From: Adiantum capillus-veneris
Lineage: Eukaryota; Streptophyta; Polypodiopsida; Polypodiales; Pteridaceae
Direction of reading: 5' to 3'
Length of the DNA: 52,500 nucleotides
NCBI GenBank assembly: GCA_014529385.2
Contig: CM043965.1
Span: forward strand, 59,430,933-59,483,432
A program made the position numbers and the translations under genes. The notes beneath the pieces were generated by a model. That model was not told the origin of the DNA. It did not search any database and was given only the letters and a program-made list of their open reading frames with translations. Positions 24,423-37,983 of this stretch are shown here, piece by piece. Each line of letters begins with the position of its first letter. The first letter of the stretch is position 1.

Positions 24423-27400
24423 ATGTCTGACGGTTTCAGTCAGATTGTTACTGAGAAGCTTGAGAAAAATAACTACCCTGCATGGAAGTTCAGAATAACA
24501 AATTTCCTAAAAGGAAAAGGTTATTGGGACTATGTAGAAGGAGACAATGAAAAGGAACCAGAGATTCCCGAGGCAAATGCTACAGCAGAACAAAGGAAAG
24601 CTTTGAGGGACTGGCAACAAGGCCAGAGCAAAGTGATGTATTGGCTGTCTATGAGCATCACAGATGGCATGATGGGCTATCTACAGGATGCTGAAACCCC
24701 CACCATTGCATGGAGAAACTTAGGCAGAGTGTTCGAGGTGAACACCAAAGCCAGGAAGCTTCAACTAAAGTCGGAGCTAAATCAGGTTAAGAGGAACAAC
24801 CTCTCAATCAATGATTATGCCTTGAAGATCAAGAGTATCATTGAGACTCTTGGATCTATTAAAGTCTCAGTGGAAGACGATGACATTGTCCGTGCATGCT
24901 TGGATGGTCTGGGAGATGAGTATGTACATTTTAGGTCTTCCATGAATACAAGAGACGACATCCCCGTGTTCCAAGATTTGATTTCTATGCTTATTCTTGA
25001 GGAGAAGAACCTTGACACATCTTCTTCTCATGGCAGAAATAATTCTGAACAGGCCTTCTATTCTAACTCCAGAGGTAGAGGTAGAGGTCGTGGTCGAGGC
25101 CCAAGGGGTTGCAGGGGCCAATTTCTGGAAGGTCAATCAAATCAAAACAATACAGGTGGCAGGGGAAACCAGTCTCAAGGCAGGATGAGTCAAAGAGGTC
25201 GTGGTGCAGGATCAAGCAGGCAGCAACATACTCCAGATAGTAGAGAATGTTGGACTTGTGGTGAAAGAGGTCACATGTCACGTGACTGTCCAAAGGGAAA
25301 AGCAAGTAGAAAGAGAGAACAGGGCAACTATGCATCTACTAGCAGAGATGCAGATGACAGCAAAAACGAGCGCATGTTTGTTATGCAGCATGTAATGAAT
25401 ACAATGATTGCAGAGAATTCCACCCAAGATGATGTTTGGTATGTGGATTCAGGTGCCTCTAATCACATGACGTCTCGTGGAGAGTGGTTTAGAGATATGC
25501 GCAAACCAGATGTGTCAGGCTATGTGCAGACAGGAGATGATACAGCTCACCCCATTGCTCATGTAGGGGACATACCTCTAAATATGAAGAGTGGGAAATC
25601 AAAGTACTTAGCAGATGTACTTCATGTCCCAAACATTACAAAGAATCTTGTTTCTGTTGGACAAATGGTTGAGCAGGGTTTGCAGGTTCGCTTCAATCCA
25701 AATGGCTGTTATGTAGAAGATTTCCAGAATGGCTGTAAGCTGATCACAGAGGGCAAATGTGTGGGCAGAATGTTTACGCTGAATGTAGACATGCCTGAGG
25801 TAAAAGCTGCATTATTTGCACAAGGCACAGGTGTTGTGGCTGATGTTGACATTTGGCACAAACGCATTGGCCATGTCAATGAGCAGAGATTGCGCAGCAT
25901 GCAATCAAAACAGATTGTAAAAGGTTTGCCCAAATTCAAGGTGGATGATATGCATAAAGTGTGTGCAGCATGCCAGTTTGGAAAACAGTCAAAGGGCTCA
26001 TTTCCACATGAGCGCAATGTATGTAAAAGGCTACTTGAGGTGGTGCACACAGATGTTTGGGGTCCAACCGATACTGCAAGTATACATGGTTGCAGGTATT
26101 ATGTCTCTTTCATTGATGACCATACAAGGAAAGTATGGGTCTACTTCATGCGTAACAAAAGTGAAGTGTTTGGTCACTTTCAAGACTTCAAAGTCATGAT
26201 TGAGAAGGAGACAGATATGCAAATCAAGACATTGAGGTCAGATGGAGGGGGAGAGTACTTCTCCAATGATTTTTCAGATTTTCTGCGAATGCATGGTATA
26301 CACAGACAGTTTACATGCAGATATACTCCACAGCAGAATGGGGTCGCAGAAAGAAAAAACAGGCACATTGCAGAGGCTGCACGTGCATTGATGAATGAGA
26401 AGAACATGCCTCATCATTTCTGGGCTGAAGCTGTAAATACAGCTGTGTACATTATGAACAGGACACCTACAGCTGCGGTGCATGATGTAACACCTGAGGA
26501 AAAGTTTACAGGTACAAAGCCTGATTTGGCACACTTGAAAGTGTTTGGCTGCATAGCTTACGTGCATGTACCAGATGAGTTGCGTAGGAAATTGGATCCT
26601 AAAGCAGAGAAATGTATTCTTGTGGGATATTCCCTTGAACAAAAGGGGTACAGGTGCTACAATCCTACTACACGAGAATTACGAGTGAGCAGAGATGTAG
26701 TCTTTGATGAGATGAGCAGCTAGTACAGTAATGCACATGGCACTATTGGGGCTGATGTAAAAGATGATGTGGTTGTACAAAATGTGAGGCCACAGTCACA
26801 GGTTTTGAGTGGACCACAAGAGTCCTCTTCTCGTGGCTCTGTTGAGAAACCATGGAATGGTAGACTACGTACGCAGGTTACTCCACCAACAGGTACAGGG
26901 AATGTATCACGAAAAGGAAAGGAAAAGGTTGATGAACCTCCCTTTATGGTTGATGCATCATCAGGTTTTTCACATGTAGACATGGATTCAGATGGTTCTG
27001 AACAAAGTCTTGATGAGGAATTTGGAATTCCGGCTGTCAGGACACCTGGTGTAAGGAAAGTACAAGAAGATGCTAGAGGGCAAAGGAGTGACCAAGGACC
27101 GCGCAGATCTAATAGAGTCAGAAATCCAGTTCAGAAATTGACTTATGATGGGTATCTAGCGCATTACCAAGCGATGGCTGCATTGGAAGCAAATGACACA
27201 TGGGAGTTGGTGCCATTGCCAAGTGGCAAGAAAGCTATTGGCTGTAAATGGGTGTATAAAACCAAGCACAAGGCTGATGGTAACATTGAGCGTCACAAGG
27301 CAAGGCTGGTCGCAAAGGGTTATGCACAGACGTATGGCATAGACTATGAGGAGACCTTTGCTCCAGTGGCAAAGATGACGACTGTGAGAGCTGTCATAGC

Positions 27401-28650
27401 AGTGGCTGCATCTAGAGGATGGATTATGCATCAAATGGATGTAAAGAATGCCTTCTTGAATGGTGAGTTGCAAAAGGAAGTGTATATGGATCAGCCACCT
27501 GGTTATGTCGATCCAGGTTACCTAGATTATGTATGCAGACTTCTCAAAGCTTTGTATGGGTTGAAGCAGGGCTCTAGAGCATGGTATGACAGGATTGCCA
27601 AGTATCTTGTCAATATTGGTTTTAGGAGAGCTCATGCTGATCATTCACTCTATGTACGTGAGAGTGATGTGGGGATTGTGGTCATTACCATATATGTAGA
27701 TGACCTTATTATTGTTGGTGACAATGCTATGGAGATTGACCATGTGAAGGGTCTTCTCAAACAGGAGTTTGAAATGAAAGATTTGGGCGAGTTGCGCTAC
27801 TTTCTTGGCATTGAGGTGATCAGGACTCCAGAGGGTGTATGGCTGTCACAGAGACAATATGCTTTGGACATGTTGTCAAAGTATGGTATGGCTGATTGTA
27901 AGCCGATTTCCATTCCCTTGGATGTGAATGCAAAGCTGAGTGCAGAGAAGGGTGATGTTGTTGAGGATGTCAATATGTACAGGAAGATGGTGGGTAGTCT
28001 AATCTACTTGACTATCACAAGGCCAGACTTGAGCTACACAGTAGGCTTGGAGAGTCAGTTCATGCAGCTTCCGAGGAAGCCACATTTGGATGGAGTACGA
28101 CGCACACTTAGGTATGTGCAAGGGACTCTTGACTACGCATTGTTCTATGCAGCAGATGCACCATTAGCATTGTATGGGTATACAGATGCAGATTGGGCAT
28201 GTAGCATTGTTGATAGGAGATCTACGAGTGGCTTCATGTTCTCTTTTGGGAGTGCTGCTGTTACTTGGAGCAGCAAAAAGCAGCCTACGGTTGCTTTATC
28301 GAGCACAGAGGCCGAGTACAGAGGTGCAGCAGTTGCGGCGTGCGAGATAGCTTGGCTACGCACATTACTTGAGGACTTGGGAGTGCAGGTGGATCAGCAG
28401 ATTGTCATTCATTGTGACAACCTCAGCAGCATGCAGTTGGCTAGGAACCCAGTGTTCCATGCTAGGACCAAACACATAGAGGTCCATTACCACTACGTTC
28501 GAGAGTGAGTGTTGGCGGGCGACATCGACTTGGTCTACGTCAGCACAGAGGAGCAGATAGCGGATATCTTTACCAAGGCCCTCGGAGCTGAGAAGCTTCG
28601 ACGTTTCCGGACTATGCTTGGACTTTGCGACATGCAGAGCTCGAGGGGGA
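24423..28650 (+). pseudogene. Copia-2 gag-pol polyprotein with two in-frame stops
   Basis: One frame from the ATG at 24423. Gag (MSDGFSQIVTEKLEKNNYPA) leads to a zinc knuckle CWTCGERGHMSRDC from residue 276. The protease motif YVDSGASNHM has its Asp at 342. The integrase has a zinc-binding HKRIGH/CAACQFG segment and catalytic D544 (HTDVWG), D607 (LRSDGGGEYF) and E643 (GVAERKNR), with exactly 35 residues between D607 and E643. A TAG at 26721 follows the FDEMSS that closes the integrase part; the same frame stays open to 28505. RT has GCKWVYKTKH, NAFLNGEL, ALYGLKQGSRAWY and YVDD (27693-27704). RNase H has YTDADWA, LSSTEAEY and HCDNLSS. A TGA at 28506 cuts the last ~45 residues (DIFTKALG is still readable). 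Between LTYDGYLAHYQAM and LEANDTWELV about 35 residues usual for the family are missing. Confidence 0.95.
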
Positions 28651-28651
28651 G
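28641..28651 (+). promoter_or_regulatory. Polypurine tract of Copia-2
   Basis: TCGAGGGGGAG ends at the base before the 3' LTR, as expected for the plus-strand primer. Confidence 0.9.
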
Positions 28652-28973
28652 TGTTGAGATGTCGAGCTCTACACCTTGAGCTGGCATCCACTACGGGTCT
28701 TGGCCGCTTACGGCATTTACTCACTGGCGCGTTAGGTGACCGACACGGAGGATCTCTGCCAGTGATTCTACAGCTGGACTACACTTATAGTGCCAGCCTA
28801 GTACGCTTCTAGCGAGTTCACACTTAGTGACCGCATGTACATATGTGCTACTTTTCAGCTTTAGCACTTAGTCATTTTGTACTCTCTTTTCTGTGAAGAA
28901 GAAGAAGAAGCTTTCCATCTCTGTGTGCTTTGTGCTTGTCTTGTGTAGCTCTCTTGCATCCTCATTCTTTACA
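28652..28973 (+). repeat. 3' LTR of Copia-2
   Basis: 322 bp, identical to the 5' LTR except for C at 28746 in place of G at 23907. Confidence 0.97.
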
Positions 28974-30185
28974 ATATATATATATATATATATGACCAAT
29001 ATTATGAAAAATGTACAAAAATAGCATAGATTTTGTGGCATAGTTTAGGTTGGAAAGTACTTACAAAAGACAATTCTAAATCTAGAATCCATAGCCAAAC
29101 AAATTCCAAGTTTTTTCAACTCATAAGCTATCTTTGTGGACTCATTGCAATCCCTTGTCATAATTCTATGAAATTGCCTATTTAAGAGGACATAAAAGTT
29201 TGCAAAGACATAAAAATGTTTTTTTATCAATCTAGTGCTAAATCTAATTCCTAATAATGATACATGTTACACTAAAATAGCAAGGTAACGTTTGCATATT
29301 AAACCCAGAAGTTGAAAAAAAGAACTTAGTTGTGAAGACATTCTTTCATTTAAGGAAAATTACAATTTTTTTTTGAAGAAATTTACCATCTTGCTTCAAA
29401 TTCAATTCTTTTATTCTTAGTTGTGAAAAAATTCTCTCCATTTAAGAAATTTTTTTATTTTTTTTGTAAATTATCTTCAAATGCTAGGAGAATTTACGAC
29501 TAAGAAACTATGTTTTAGACAAAACAGTTTTTAAAAAGATCATTAGGTCCTTAAATGAAGGGACCCATTTACAAACTAAACAAAGGCAGGAAGAAAAAAG
29601 GGAAGTCAATTGAGCATTGAACGAAAGGACCAAGTTACAATGATGCAAAGAACCATTTACATTCTAAAGGAAGATATAATCTTTATAAAGCCTTCCTTAT
29701 CAATCAAAGAGGACAATTGTCCACCATCAATAGCCTCTATATCAACGGCACAAAAGGTGTACATTTTCTCAACCTTCCATTATCGCCTTCTATAGGCCAA
29801 TAATGCAATTGGATTAGAACTACTAGGGGAATAACATCTTGGCTCTTGAGTCCTTATTGATGATCATGGCCATGGATGTCCCTTTGCCTTCATGGTCAAG
29901 GAAAGTGTGCATCTCTGTAAAGAGACTTGTATCTTAGCTCTTGACTCTTGATTGAACACCATGACAATGGATACTCATACATTGACCATGGATGTCTCGT
30001 TGTCTCAATGATCAAGGAAAGCGTGCCTCATCTTAGAATTGTGTGGCTTTTGCTCATTCAAAAATCTTGATTGAAAACGAGTGGGAAAGCTCACTTTTAG
30101 ATTGAGAACTTTATTGAAAATTTGTAAAAGAAGGCTGAAGTTTTTAAAACTAGCTTTTGTAAAAATAGCTATATATATATATATA
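28974..30185. other. Intergenic, with decayed tandem repeats
   Basis: Starts with the rest of the (AT)n target. Around 29322-29450 a unit beginning CTTAGTTGTGAA is repeated with a period of about 92 bp. Around 29828-30030 two diverged units share the order ATCTT(G/A)GCTCTTGA...ATGGATGTC...TCAAGGAAAG(T/C)GTGC. No coding region is recognised. It ends in (AT)n at about 30168-30190. Confidence 0.5.
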
Positions 30186-31060
30186 TATATGAATCAAACT
30201 CACAATTGCAAGTTGACTTATTAAAATCTCCAAAAAGAAATGTACAAAGTAACCTCAAGCTCTTGTCAAGCCTTGAGGTATAACTCGATATCTCTAGAAT
30301 CTACAAAGTATACCCATGATCACTTACCCACCTTAGTGGTCAAGACAACAAGAATTGCTCGCTTCCACTCGTCTGGGTTCTTTTTTTTTTCGAGGACAAT
30401 TATCACTTCCCTGTTTTCTTGGATTATTTCCATGAATCTATTTATTGAGAGGTCATTTTTGAATATTCAACAGTTTTTGGTCTTCCAAAGTCGCTAAAAG
30501 TAGCAAAATATAGTAGTTTGTGTACAGATTAACAACGCTTGGCTTTTCATCACCTTCCCTCTTAAGAACAAATTTAGGTCTTTTGAACCCATTTGCATAT
30601 CTTACCTGTTAGGCCTCTAATAGTTGGACACTCCTCAAATATGTGAGAGGGGTCCTTAATTGAGCTTTTGTACCAGAGCACCAATCTAAATCAATGCCTC
30701 TGGCTAGAATCTTGACGCCTATTGCAAAGAACCCCATAGCACCTTCCACAAAAAGATCTTCATTGACAATGGCCAATGTGGATTCCAAATGTTATTTTCT
30801 ACCAACACCCATCTTGATTCTGACCAGTGCATATCTCACTGTTTGTTGCGGGGCGAGGCCTAATCAATCTTGATCATTAGATTGTGGTAGATACCCTTGG
30901 TTTCTGATTTGAGAAAAGTTATGCTCTTGACCATCACTAGGATTTCCACTCAAAGTTTGGCTTGCAGATAGGCATCAAGCACTTGTATGGCCCTTCTACA
31001 ATCCTGTTAACTAGCAATCTTTCAATGCCATTGAGGTGAGAAATTATAACTAAGATTGAG
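30186..31060 (-). mobile_element. Plant L1-type LINE, 3' fragment (minus copy)
   Basis: Reading down from 31060, the translation of 30790-30690 gives MKIFLWKVLWGSL and KILARGIDLDWC across a frameshift. This is the conserved entry into the zf-RVT domain after plant LINE reverse transcriptases. Further down are KICKWVQKT-like sequence and a segment homologous to 31305-31420. The 3' end has AATAAGTCAACTTGCAATTGTGAG and an (AT)n tail at 30168-30190. Several stops; the RT core is lost. Confidence 0.65.
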
Positions 31061-31072
31061 GTGTGAAGGTTC

Positions 31073-31547
31073 TAGCCAGAGGAATTGGTCCAAATAGATG
31101 CTCGCAATGAAGAATGGCTTGTGAGGACCTCCCTCACTTATTCACGGAATGCTCAAGGATCTATGGCCTCGCACAAAAAATTTGCAAATGGGTTCAAAAT
31201 ATCTACAAGATAGGGCTCTTTCGATGTCTTCCTGGGTGGGAAGGTGTTCAAGAGTCGAGTGCTTCTGATTGGCACGCAAATTGTTAGATTCTTCTACTTC
31301 AAACATGTGTGGAAGGCCAAGAATTGTTGGGTCTTCAAAAATGTCCTAGAAATAGCTAGGTTCATGGAGATTATACAAGAAAGTAGGGAAATGATTTTTG
31401 CCAATTGGGAAACGGATGGACTTTGATAAATGGAACAAGGCGATTGGTGCCGCATAGTTTGGTTAGTAGATGGATCCTTGCTCATGTTGAAGTTTTCTCC
31501 ATGATCATCCAAGGTTCTTTCTAGGGTCCTTTTCAATGTCCTCAATT
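31073..31547 (+). mobile_element. Plant L1-type LINE, 3' fragment (plus copy 1)
   Basis: Same domain as the minus copy: KICKWVQN and KHVWKAKNCWVFKNVLEIARFM, which fits the HxWxARNxxVF pattern of plant LINE tails. About 80-85% alignable to 31601-32050, so the two form a direct duplication with a period of about 528 bp. Interrupted by frameshifts. Confidence 0.65.
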
Positions 31548-31600
31548 GAGCTTTTGTATGAGAGCACCTATCTGAACCAGTACCTCTGGCTGGTATAAAG

Positions 31601-32166
31601 GTTCTAGCCAGAGGAATTGGTCCAGATAGATGCTTGCAATGCAAAACGGATTGTGAAGACCTCCCTCACTTATCCAAGGAATGCTCGGGAATTTGTGGCC
31701 TATCAGAGAGAATTTGCAAATGGGTTCAAAAGACCTAAGGGTTCTTCCAATCTCTTCGCGGGTGGGAAAGGTGTTCAAGAGTCAAGCACTTCTAATCAAC
31801 ACCCAAATTGTTAGATTTTGATACTTCAAACATGTGGAGAGGACTAAGGAACTATTGGGTCTTAAGAAACACCCTAGAAACATCTAAGTTCATGGAGATT
31901 ATACAAAAAAGCAGAGAAACAATTGTCGCCATTGGAAAACGGATGAACTTTGATGAATGGAACAGAAGGATTGGTCCTGCTTAGGTTGAACTTTGCTCCA
32001 TGATCAGCCAAGGTTCTCTCTAGGGTCCTCTTCAATGTCCTCGTGTGGCTCCCACTTGATGTATCTATGGGACATCATGGTCCACATAAGCATGACAAAA
32101 ATTTATAATTTTTTGGTTATGCTAATATATTTCACTGACCTTTGTGAGTTTTGAAAAAAAAAAAAG
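31601..32166 (+). mobile_element. Plant L1-type LINE, 3' fragment (plus copy 2) with poly(A)
   Basis: One frame reads KVLARGIGPDRCLQCKTDC, then EDLPHLSKEC and RICKWVQKT: a zf-RVT knuckle of the form C-x2-C...H-x4-C. It ends with CCTTTGTGAGTTTTG and a 12-base poly(A) at about 32153-32164, so the natural 3' terminus is kept. This family uses a poly(A) tail and is distinct from the (TC)n-ended LINE family elsewhere in the window. Confidence 0.7.
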
Positions 32167-32306
32167 AGAAATTCTAACTAAGAATATTTCAGTATGGTTA
32201 CAAAACTGATTTTTACCAAAACATTGCTTGACGTCGACATAGAAATTACAAAATATAGACTACAATATTTAGAGGAATTAACACGCACGCACGTGCGTGC
32301 ACGCGC

Positions 32307-32308
<2 letters not shown>

Positions 32309-32339
<31 letters not shown>

Positions 32340-32352
32340 CCCCCCGCCCCCA
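32309..32352 (+). repeat. Poly(C) tract
   Basis: Thirty uninterrupted C (32309-32338), then GCCCCCCGCCCCC. It follows a CACGCACGCACGTGCGTGCACGCG alternating purine-pyrimidine stretch. Confidence 0.95.
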
Positions 32353-32359
32353 CAAACGC

Positions 32360-32560
32360 CAAACACACACACAACTCACAATAGTGAGTGTATGAATTTT
32401 ATTAGCCAAGATAAAGCACAAAGAACCTCAAGCCACTGCCTAGCCTTCAGGGCTAGCAGGTTACAATGGATAACAATATCTAGAGGACTTAATCCTAAGG
32501 CATAGTCAACTGACGTCTAGATTTCCTCCTATGTGATTACAGAAAGTTTCCATTGCTCCG
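32360..32560 (-). mobile_element. Possible LINE 3' end
   Basis: On the minus strand the order AATAAAATTCATACACTCACTATTGTGAGT followed by GTGTGTGTTTGG matches the hairpin-plus-tail plan of the L1-type 3' ends at 30186 and 32140. No RT motif precedes it. Confidence 0.35.
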
Positions 32561-32564
32561 CACC

Positions 32565-32565
<1 letters not shown>

Positions 32566-32605
<40 letters not shown>
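32566..32605 (+). repeat. Poly(C) tract, 40 C
   Basis: Forty consecutive C. Confidence 0.95.
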
Positions 32606-32607
<2 letters not shown>

Positions 32608-32758
32608 CCCACCCAAAAAAACCCAAACAAAGGGCTGAGGGACTCCATATGCACCTTGGGAGGGAGACCATCTGCAGCCTTCCCCATGGTTTATCACATG
32701 GTCTTCACCCCTCCCTCATTTTTGGAGCTCCAGGAGAGGCCCACCCTCCTACCCCCTC

Positions 32759-32760
<2 letters not shown>

Positions 32761-32792
<32 letters not shown>
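32761..32792 (+). repeat. Poly(G) tract, 32 G
   Basis: Thirty-two consecutive G, followed by AGAGGATGGGGG. The poly(C) tracts lie 160 and 420 bp upstream. Confidence 0.95.
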
Positions 32793-32793
<1 letters not shown>

Positions 32794-33278
32794 GAGGATG
32801 GGGGCCAGTTTTCTTTTCGTTTGCCGGTGCAAAATCTGAGTGGCAAGTAGGGTTCGAGTGGCAGGCAACTTGTACCTTGCGGCAACGCTCAGTACCGGCG
32901 GCTTCTTATGATGGTGCTAGGCTCTCCTAAAAAGGCCGGTATGTGTTGGAACTAGTCTTTTTTGGATTTGATCTATGGAGTGGTGTTGCTTCATCCGTGC
33001 TGTGGCCCTCGGGTCGGTGATGGGGACCTCGGGCTTTTTCGGAGTGTTGCTTGGTCGTTATGATTTTCTACGGTATGCTTTTGTGAATGGGGTGGCTCTC
33101 CTGTTAGCCCGAACTCTGCTAAGCACACCATTGTTTTTTTTATGCTCTTGCATGGTTTATTGAGGAGCTATTATGATGTATATCTATTGTGTTTCTAATT
33201 TTTATCTTTTGCATACGCTCATTAGCAAAGAGTGTGTCATCTTGGACACCCCTCCCCACTATCTATATCTGAGCTATA
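32793..33278. other. No recognisable gene
   Basis: Moderately GC-rich. The plus open frame 32975-33163 is hydrophobic, but no family is recognised and there is no supporting context. Confidence 0.4.
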
Positions 33279-34612
<1,334 letters not shown>

Positions 34613-34644
34613 TTTTATTATCGTCCTCGGAGGTCAAATATGAC

Positions 34645-37600
34645 CTATGGGACCAAATTTACATGTGATGTAGTATGTGTGTGGCTGATGAGTGACTCTC
34701 GATGCTCCAAAATTGTAGTGATGAGAGTCGCAATGGAGAGCCCACACTTTGGCTGGGAGAGGAAAGTGTGTAGGTCTAAGTTATGGCTGAAAATGTGAGA
34801 GAAGCAAGTCCGGATGTGATCAAAAGTTGAGCACTCTAGTAGTGTGTGGTACTCAGACTCTCGAACTTGCAATGAGCATAATGTGCACAATCGATTTGAC
34901 TCTTCTCCATTGCCCCAACGCCGTATCTCGCATCGAAGAAAATGGGAGCTAAGCCGAATTGCTGCGATAGTGCGTATGCGGACAAGGGAATAGGCTCAAG
35001 CATGTAAGTGTGAGTACGGTTTCCTCTTTTAGCGAAGAACATGGTTTTGTAGTTGGGGGCAATATAGGTGGTGTAATGTATGAAGCGTGACCGACTGGAT
35101 TTCTCCCAAGCCGTAATAGATTGGCGTTGTAGAAAAGCTTCATTCACTTGAGAGTCAATTGAAGCATCATGTAGCAAGTGTAATGCATCCCATCTCCCAA
35201 ACCACTTCTTTATGTCTTGCATCCATCCCGTGCTCAAGATCTTGCTTTTATGCGTCTGTTGAACTTTTTTTGCTTGCTTCCCATGCAATTGTAGGAAGTC
35301 GATGTGAGGGGTTTTGACGCATCTTTATCATGTACTCCACAACCCTTTCCATGCCCATAACGTCAATTGGAAGAGATCCCGACTCAAGAAGTAGGAGCAT
35401 ATATGGTGTTTGTGTCTTAACTTGGAGAAAGTTTGTAAGAAAATGCTTTTGGACATTCTCAAACTCTTTCCAAGTAGACTTTGAGATGCTCCCGCCCCAC
35501 ACTTCAACTCCATAAAGAAGAACCGGTGTCACCAATGCATCAAAAAGATACTTCTTGAGAACCCAACACTTGATGTTTCCCGCATTACACATGTTCTCAA
35601 ATGCATAATATGCTCTCTTTCCCGCTTCCAAACGACGCATAGCACATTCATGCCACTTGTGATTGTACACAATGCATGGCTTCTCCTTATGGTGGGTTTT
35701 CACAAGCATAACCTTTGTTTTGGATTCATTTACAATCAGCCCACTATGCAAGCAAAAGTTCTCAAGGACAACCATAAGCTTTTGTGCATCTTCTAAAGTG
35801 TGTGCTAGAAGCACTACATCATCCGCATACAACAAAAGCATGATTACTGCATTGCAAATAGTGACCTCTTCAATGCCTTCTTCTTGCATAAAGTCAAGTA
35901 CCATTTGTTCCAATTGATCGATGCATAGACCAAAGAGAGTTGGTGACAATGGACATCCTTGTTTAACCCCAATAGTGCTTACAAAAATTTCTGAAATTTC
36001 TCTTCCCATGCGCAATTGACAAATCACCTTCTCATAGATTCGAGAAACCGCAAGCATAAACTCACTTGGCACTTGGAGTTCTTCCATCCTTCTGCACAAA
36101 TTGTTACGTGGAATCATATCAAAGGCTTTCTTAAAGTCCACAAAACAACAATACAATCGCTTTCCTTTCAACCGACTTTCCTCCATGAGAACACGAAGAG
36201 TGATAGGATGATCAATGGTGCTATGGCATCGACGAAAACCCGCTTGTCCCTTTGCACACTTGTCATTCTCTTCAGCCCAATCACTCAATTTCATCTCCAT
36301 TATGCACCCAAACAACTTTGCCATAAGAGACCCAATCATTATAGTCCGGTAGTTGCTTACATTCTTTACATCCCCTCCTTTATGCAAAGGCTTAACCCAA
36401 TTACTACTCCAATCATAAGGCATACCATGTTGAAGTGCAAGGTTGAACATATCACACATCCACTCATGGGTAAAATCTCTCGTCCATTTGATCATCTCCG
36501 GCTTGATACCTTAAAGATCTCCCGCTTTGCGAGTGGCCAACTTTTCAAGCCCACCTCATACATCCTCAATAGTAAAAAAAGACGGCATACATGGGAGTGA
36601 ACCATAAAATGGTATTTTTTCAGTATTTGCTTGCTCATATAATTGCCTACAATGTGTGTACATATCCACTAGACTCAAGTTACCAAAATTCTCAACCCGC
36701 TTGCCTCTCAAGTTTCTCCAAAATCTTCCACATGCATGTGCCTTTTCTTGGACTTGAAATTCTTGTTGCTTTACTTCCCATCTTCTTCTCTTCTTTTGAA
36801 TCAATGCGTTGTATATATGCAAATGACTTTGATAGTTGTCTTTGTCCATAGTTGCATCAAGCTTTATCAAGGACTTTCGAGCATCTTGACATTCTTTATC
36901 AAACCACCTTTTGTGTGATCTATCTTTGTTGATACCATGGAGATGCTTTATGGCAAAGCATTCTTCCGCACAAGAACAAATAGCTTTCTTGAAAGCTTCC
37001 CATTTAGTTTCCAATGGTGCATCACATTGAAGCTTTGTCATCCATAATTTTTGCTCAACCATTTCAATGTACATTGGTGCCCGTTTGAAATCCATACATA
37101 GTGATAACTTCTCTTTCCTTTGGCTGAGATTATCATGCTTAGTTGCTTCTCCACATGAAAGGTCAATACATAAGGTGCGATGGTCGGATTTCGGGGTCCA
37201 TTGGCCAAACATAAAACTCTTTATGCGATACATGATGGCTTCAGAGAGTAGCATATAGTCAATCACACTATCCCCATTATGTCTCCTACATGTAAATCCA
37301 TTGGTTCCACTCCACAAAGATACACCATTGGCAATGAGCATACCCGTGCTATTACACATGTGTAAAAGTAACTTTCCATAGTGATCCGGCTCTTTCTCAT
37401 CCATTGAAGTACGATCATACAAGTGAACTTCCTCCAACTCCCTTGAAATGTATGGCATATCAAATTGTTGAGTATCATGTTGCAATGTTTTGGTGCGAGC
37501 ATTCATATCCCCAAATACAATAACATCACCTTCACCTTTGAAATAAGCAATGTCCTCTTCCAAATCAGAAAATGGTTGATCTCTATCCATGCACGTATAA

Positions 37601-37977
37601 AAGGGAGAATCATGATGAGGAATGTAGCAACCGGCTACAAAAATGGGTGCTCTTTTTGGTGTCATAATTTTCAGCCATACATAACGTTTGTACTTGTCAT
37701 CTTTCACAATTGATACAAAATCTTCCAATCCTTTCTTAACCATACCTGCTAACCCTCCTTGTCCTCTTCGTTGCTTGAGATTCTTTGACCACATCAATGA
37801 ATGTACATTGTAATCCTGCAAGCCGTTAATCCTTTGTGTATCATGCTCCCAAGTTTCAACAAGAAGTACAACATCGGCTTTGCTTGTTAGTTCATCAATG
37901 CCAACCCCCGCATTCCATGGGTATCCATTACAATTCCAAAAGCATATTTTCAATTGTAACTCGGTCTCATAGGTCAC
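34645..37977 (-). pseudogene. LINE B ORF2: APE endonuclease, reverse transcriptase, zinc knuckle
   Basis: The frame opens at 37977, three codons after the ORF1 stop and in the same frame. The first codon here is GTG where copies A and D have ATG. The N-terminal domain is an exonuclease-endonuclease-phosphatase nuclease: FWNCNG (N15), VETW (E41), GCYIP, FGDMNA, SVIDYM and SDH, all catalytic positions kept. RT motifs follow: WVKPLHKGG, GQAGFRRCHS, FVDFKKAFDMIP, KQGCPLSP and YADDVVLL (about 35819-35830). The C-terminus has CTLCSLQVRESEYHTLLEC, a C-x2-C...H-x4-C knuckle. Lesions: TGA at 36558-36556 (Cys in copy D), TAA near 36514 (Gln in copy D), +1 in an A7 run near 35262, and -1 near 34981. Reversing four changes would restore it, so decay is recent. 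Confidence 0.9.
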
Positions 37978-37983
37978 GCATTT

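Noticed and set aside
26721-26723. Programmed stop readthrough between integrase and RT in Copia-2
   Set aside because: Copia elements use a single frame; a second stop (28506) and an apparent deletion in the same copy make simple inactivation more likely. Kept as a minor alternative in the findings.
26720-26983. Antisense open frames inside Copia-2 (for example 24815-25335 minus, 25709-26983 minus, 27156-27473 minus)
   Set aside because: Mirror frames of a strong gag-pol coding region with no motif of their own.
32975-33163. Small membrane protein (hydrophobic 62-residue frame)
   Set aside because: No supporting context, no family, and flanked by repeats; hydrophobicity alone is not evidence.
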